A DNA stretch of 64,000 nt from an uncultured Flavobacterium sp. (GTDB taxonomy: Bacteria; Bacteroidota; Bacteroidia; Flavobacteriales; Flavobacteriaceae): NCBI RefSeq assembly GCF_946220915.1, contig NZ_CAMIHH010000006.1, forward strand, positions 1-64,000. Reading direction: 5' to 3'. Position 1 is the first letter of the stretch, and every line of letters starts with the position of its first letter. This document shows, one piece after another, positions 61,004-64,000 of the stretch. The position numbers and the translations under genes were made by a program. Below the pieces are notes generated by a model. The model was given only the letters and a program-made list of their open reading frames with translations, was not told the origin of the DNA and searched no databases.

Positions 61004-61732
61004 ATGAATATCATCAAACTCAATGCCATTACCTCTACCAATGATTACCTTAAGTCGCTGGTTGCAAAAAGGTATGTCGAAAACCTTACGGTGGTAAGTG
61101 CCGAAAGCCAAACGCAGGGCAAAGGGCAAATGGGTGCAAAGTGGGATGCCGAACCTGGCAAGAACCTTACATTTAGTGTGTTAGTAAAAGATCTTCTCCT
61201 GGAGATCGGTGAGATATTCAGCCTCAATGCTGCTGTTGCAGTAAGCATTGCCGGGGCATTGGAACGGATTGCAAAAAACGAAATTTCCATAAAATGGCCA
61301 AACGACATTTTGGCAGGGAACTATAAAATCGGGGGCGTGCTGATAGAAAACATCATCAGGAACAATGGCGAAATCCATTCAGTAATAGGCATTGGCCTGA
61401 ATGTGAACCAAAAGGATTTTTCGGGCCTGCCAAAAGCCTCTTCTTTATCGGTAATGGAAGGGGGCGATTTCGATAAGGAGGCCATTATGGTGGCAATCCT
61501 TGAAAACTTAAAGCGCAACATATCGCGAATACTCAATAAAGACATTGATGCAATATGGCAGGTCTATCATGCCAGGCTTTATAAGAAAGATGTGCCAATG
61601 CCATTCGAGAAAGAAGGGAACAGGTTTATGGGAATAATCCGGGCCGTATCACAAGACGGCCATCTCCTTGTACAGATGGAAGACGATAACATTGTTCCAT
61701 TCGGACTCAAAGAAGTTGCCTTGTTATATTAA
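61004..61732 (+). CDS. birA: Biotin-[acetyl-CoA-carboxylase] ligase
   Basis: 242 residues. The biotin-binding loop reads AESQTQGKGQMGAKW, where GRGRxGR is usual in other bacteria. SIKWPNDI and KIGGVLIENI are the conserved substrate and catalytic blocks. There is no N-terminal winged helix, so it is the monofunctional enzyme and not a repressor. It attaches biotin to carboxyl carrier protein. It is divergent from rsfS. Confidence 0.94.
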   Translation: MNIIKLNAITSTNDYLKSLVAKRYVENLTVVSAESQTQGKGQMGAKWDAEPGKNLTFSVLVKDLLLEIGEIFSLNAAVAVSIAGALERIAKNEISIKWPNDILAGNYKIGGVLIENIIRNNGEIHSVIGIGLNVNQKDFSGLPKASSLSVMEGGDFDKEAIMVAILENLKRNISRILNKDIDAIWQVYHARLYKKDVPMPFEKEGNRFMGIIRAVSQDGHLLVQMEDDNIVPFGLKEVALLY

Positions 61733-61832
61733 TTACAGGTTAGAATTTCATTATTGCTAATATCTCTGTTGCTTATAATAAGAGTGAGAGCCTGTCCCGG
61801 TTACAGACAGGTCTGGATATGCAGCCTGCATT

Positions 61833-62540
61833 TTAATCATCAGACGCATCATCTTCATCATCATCCTCGCCAAAATCACCGGTAAGGAAATCGATGACGA
61901 GCTCTATGCTTCCACCATTTTCGTCAAGGCCCCAATAGGCAGGGTAATACCCGTCGCCCCATCCGGAAGCAAACATGATCACGTTATTGTCAGAATCTTC
62001 GCTTATATGATGGTCATTCCAGTCGCCCAATTCCCTGGAAAAATTGTTCTTGCCCGAATATTCCCTGAATTCATCTGCCAGCACTTCATCATAATAGTTA
62101 GAATCGGGCTTGCCTTCCTGTACAGTGTCGATTTTTTCAATGAGCTGGGCATTTGTCTCTTCATCAAGAAAGCATGCCAGCCCCGATTCGACAGGGAAAC
62201 CGTAAAATTCATCTTCTGCAAGGTCGTCAAGTTCATCAGGTGTAAGATCGTCGGTAAGCGCGAGTATCCATTTTGAAGCATTTTCCGCGCGGAACTTTAA
62301 TTTGGCGTAAGCGATCCAGTGATGCAGCTCATCAATTTTGGCAACGTAAATGTAAACCGGGAACTTGCCAGGTTCTACCGTTCTCGAAAAAGGCTGCTGC
62401 TCTTCGGTAAAAAAAGGGTCGGAGGCAATGATCCTGCCGGTTGGCAGGTTAACGTCGCCAATATTGATCTCTGTCAGTTCCTGCGCATTCATTTCCTCAT
62501 CAAGGCCGTACGGAAGCTCAAAATCGTTATTGTCTTTCAT
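61833..62540 (-). CDS. Acidic DUF4241-like protein
   Basis: 235 residues, very acidic, with a poly-Asp/Glu tail (GDFGEDDDEDDASDD). The GRIIASDPFF segment near residue 35, the KFPVYIYVAKIDELHHWIAY block and the ASGWGDGYYPAYWGLDENGG motif near residue 190 fit the DUF4241 family. The family is of unknown function and often lies near immunity or toxin-linked genes, but no toxin is seen here. No signal peptide. It converges with birA, and no clear terminator lies between them. Confidence 0.65.
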   Translation of the reverse strand: MKDNNDFELPYGLDEEMNAQELTEINIGDVNLPTGRIIASDPFFTEEQQPFSRTVEPGKFPVYIYVAKIDELHHWIAYAKLKFRAENASKWILALTDDLTPDELDDLAEDEFYGFPVESGLACFLDEETNAQLIEKIDTVQEGKPDSNYYDEVLADEFREYSGKNNFSRELGDWNDHHISEDSDNNVIMFASGWGDGYYPAYWGLDENGGSIELVIDFLTGDFGEDDDEDDASDD

Positions 62541-62664
62541 GGTGTGTTGTGTTTAAGCATTAAAAGTACTCAAAACAGATGAGCCTGTAATTACTTTATG
62601 GAATTTTTAACCCCAATGATGGTTGCCCCGTATTGCCCCGGGTCAGTATTTGAGGCTGCGCACA

Positions 62665-63201
62665 TTAAGGTCCGGGTTTTGTATCGGCTTCGAACGATGC
62701 ATCCATATGTTCCGGCAGTACGAGGCCGGGGTGAAGGGAAGGTATCAGTTTGCGCATCATTTCGATCGGGTGGTCTGTGCAGTCTATAAAGTACCAGTTT
62801 GCGCCATTGTCCTGAGACAATGCTATCACTTTAGCATAAGCTGTAAGTTTACCGCCGGGCACCTTCATTTCTATCATTTCTGTAAATGTGGCCTGCAATT
62901 CCCCTTCGGACTCCAGTATTTTGGAGGGAGATGAAAAAGTGACGTTCAGGAATGTAATGCCTTCTTCCTCAAAAGCCTTAAAACTCTCCTGTGTATCGGC
63001 CAGCATTTTGCTGTGCCCTCCCATCATTGTTATGACTACCGGGTGGCTATACTTAATGAAAGCTTCATAATCCTTGTTTACAAAGGCTTTGCCCATGGCA
63101 TCGGCCTGGGTAAGCAGCACAGTATCGAGCGCGCCGTTTGCGCTTTGGGAAAAAGCGGCCAGGCCTGTTAAAAGGGCTACTGCCAATAAAATTTTTTTCA
63201 T
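62665..63201 (-). CDS. Exported NTF2/SnoaL-like protein
   Basis: 178 residues from the ATG at 63201 (MKKILLAVALLTGLAAFSQ, a signal peptide); a five-codon extension is rejected. The mature part has the helix-loop pattern of NTF2-like folds (ADAMGKAFVNKDYEAFIKYS, then a beta region). The precise family was not recognised, and no catalytic pattern is visible. A periplasmic location is likely. Confidence 0.6.
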   Translation of the reverse strand: MKKILLAVALLTGLAAFSQSANGALDTVLLTQADAMGKAFVNKDYEAFIKYSHPVVITMMGGHSKMLADTQESFKAFEEEGITFLNVTFSSPSKILESEGELQATFTEMIEMKVPGGKLTAYAKVIALSQDNGANWYFIDCTDHPIEMMRKLIPSLHPGLVLPEHMDASFEADTKPGP

Positions 63202-63228
63202 GAGTGTAGTATGCATGGCATAAAAATA

Positions 63229-63262
63229 TAAAAAAAGCCTTTTAGTTATTGCTAAAAGGCTT
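63229..63262 (-). terminator. Rho-independent terminator of the SRPBCC gene
   Basis: AAGCCTTTTAG/CTAAAAGGCTT (11 bp) with a 6-base loop runs into a T tract on the minus strand, 28 bases after the stop. Confidence 0.85.
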
Positions 63263-63290
63263 GTATTTTAACGCTAAAGGCGTAAAAGAT

Positions 63291-63683
63291 TTATAGTTTA
63301 TGCATATTATTTGCGAGTGTTTCTATGAATTTAGTGATTGGGCCTTTAACCATCATTGCCATCATTGCATTGAACTCGCCTTCAAAATGAAGCTGTACCT
63401 CACTTGCGCTTTCTGATACTTCCTTTATGTTCCCGGTTAAGGTAAAAGGCAGCTTGTCGCTTGCCGCACCCAATACCAGTTTGTTGGGGGCCTGCCTGTC
63501 TTTCATTTTCAATTTGATTTCCGGCATGCCCTTAAGGGCAAATATAAAGGACTCCTCGCCGGTCACTTCAAATTTAGCAATGTTGTCAGGCATCAGCTTT
63601 TCAAAATTCTTTACATCGCTTAGCTGGTCAAAAATGTATTGTGCGGGTTGGTTTACGGTAACTTTAGGGCTTTCTAAGTTCAT
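63291..63683 (-). CDS. SRPBCC-family protein
   Basis: 130 residues with the START/SRPBCC pattern: an N-terminal strand (LESPKVTVNQPAQYIFDQLS), the DVKNFEKLMPDNIAKFEV turn, a run of strands and a long C-terminal helix (MMVKGPITKFIETLANNM). Such folds bind lipids or small hydrophobic ligands; the ligand here is unknown. It lies downstream of pyrE on the same strand, separated by a perfect hairpin, and ends in a strong terminator. Confidence 0.8.
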   Translation of the reverse strand: MNLESPKVTVNQPAQYIFDQLSDVKNFEKLMPDNIAKFEVTGEESFIFALKGMPEIKLKMKDRQAPNKLVLGAASDKLPFTLTGNIKEVSESASEVQLHFEGEFNAMMAMMVKGPITKFIETLANNMHKL

Positions 63684-63706
63684 TGTTTACGATTTAAGAT
63701 TGAACA

Positions 63707-63748
63707 TTTAATGATTTAAAAATTCCGGGGAATTTTTAAATCATTAAA
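63707..63748. repeat. Perfect 20-bp inverted repeat between pyrE and the SRPBCC gene
   Basis: TTTAATGATTTAAAAATTCC at 63707-63726 is exactly complementary to 63729-63748, leaving only GG between. It is AT-rich with a CCGGGG centre. It lies in the 83-base gap between the two genes, without a convincing T tract on the minus strand; it may be an intercistronic element or a weak terminator. Confidence 0.65.
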
Positions 63749-63766
63749 TATTTTAATTTTCAATAA

Positions 63767-64000
63767 TTACTGTCCCCACCCGGATGGGTTTTTCCTCCAT
63801 TCCTTCAGGGTTTCCTGTTCTTTTTCGGTAATGTACTGCCTTGCAACAGCTTCGTCAAGCAGGGTATCATAATTGCCCAGCGTGTGCAGCGTTACATTGG
63901 CATTTTTAAAGTTTTCGGCTGCTACGTCAAACCCGTAGGTAAATATGGCTACCATGCCTTTTACGTTCGCCCCGGCTGCTTTCAGAGCTTCAACGGCCTG
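63767..64000 (-). CDS. pyrE: Orotate phosphoribosyltransferase, C-terminal part (partial)
   Basis: The visible 77 codons run to the window edge. They include AVEALKAAGANVKGMVAIFTYG, the segment after the PRPP-binding loop in OPRTs, and end NPSGWGQ, as in flavobacterial PyrE. The product makes OMP from orotate. The start and the PRPP loop lie outside the window. Downstream on the same strand are a perfect hairpin and the SRPBCC gene. Confidence 0.85.
   Translation of the reverse strand, partial: QAVEALKAAGANVKGMVAIFTYGFDVAAENFKNANVTLHTLGNYDTLLDEAVARQYITEKEQETLKEWRKNPSGWGQ

Overview
The window looks like a chromosomal segment of a member of Flavobacteriaceae (Bacteroidota), most likely Flavobacterium or a close relative. 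The evidence is a PorQ type IX secretion (T9SS) protein next to lon and cmk, two giant proteins ending in T9SS type B (CHU_C) sorting domains, a fused aspartokinase/homoserine dehydrogenase heading thrABC, many lipoproteins, almost no Shine-Dalgarno sequences, and promoters of the Bacteroidota type (TTTG / TAnnTTTG). No tRNA, rRNA, CRISPR array, transposase or phage gene was seen. The sequence is mostly housekeeping, with small unannotated RNA and peptide elements between genes.

Layout. 0-3.3 kb: an unusual endonuclease III, a cytoplasmic and a lipoprotein MsrB, a hydrolase and a DUF1801 protein. 3.4-13 kb: M48 lipoprotein peptidase, MFS transporter, three-module lipoprotein, lon, porQ, cmk and a NupG-type permease. 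13.3-20 kb: two tandem ~1,100-residue secreted paralogues. 20.2-25 kb: rpsA with a structured leader, small exported proteins, an SDR, and a dispersed GC-rich repeat family. 25-32.5 kb: recG, an MscS-type channel, an M1 aminopeptidase and small proteins. 32.5-37.5 kb: thrA-thrB-thrC, preceded by an unannotated threonine-rich leader peptide. 37.5-44.5 kb: Nnr NAD(P)HX repair enzyme, a decayed duplicated non-coding segment, a LytTR regulator with its TPR histidine kinase, hutH and a carboxypeptidase-regulatory-like protein. 44.6-47.1 kb: a tightly packed minus-strand operon starting with a retropepsin/RimK fusion and continuing with three small membrane proteins and one exported protein. 47.2-54 kb: clpC, gyrA and a TPR protein. 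54-61 kb: a YD-repeat lipoprotein, then sod (lipoprotein)-ACBP-psd-cdsA-LUD and ftsH-rsfS, with birA divergent. 61.8-64 kb: DUF4241 protein, an NTF2-like exported protein, an SRPBCC protein and the 3' part of pyrE.

How parts work together. lon, clpC, ftsH and the M48 and M1 peptidases give a broad proteostasis set. psd, cdsA and ACBP form a lipid module that carries a lipoprotein superoxide dismutase at its end. The thr genes make threonine from aspartate and are probably controlled by translation of the leader peptide at 37322-37420. That leader is the most interesting unannotated element here. Next are the crossed complementary segments in the rpsA leader and the five-gene RimK-fusion operon.
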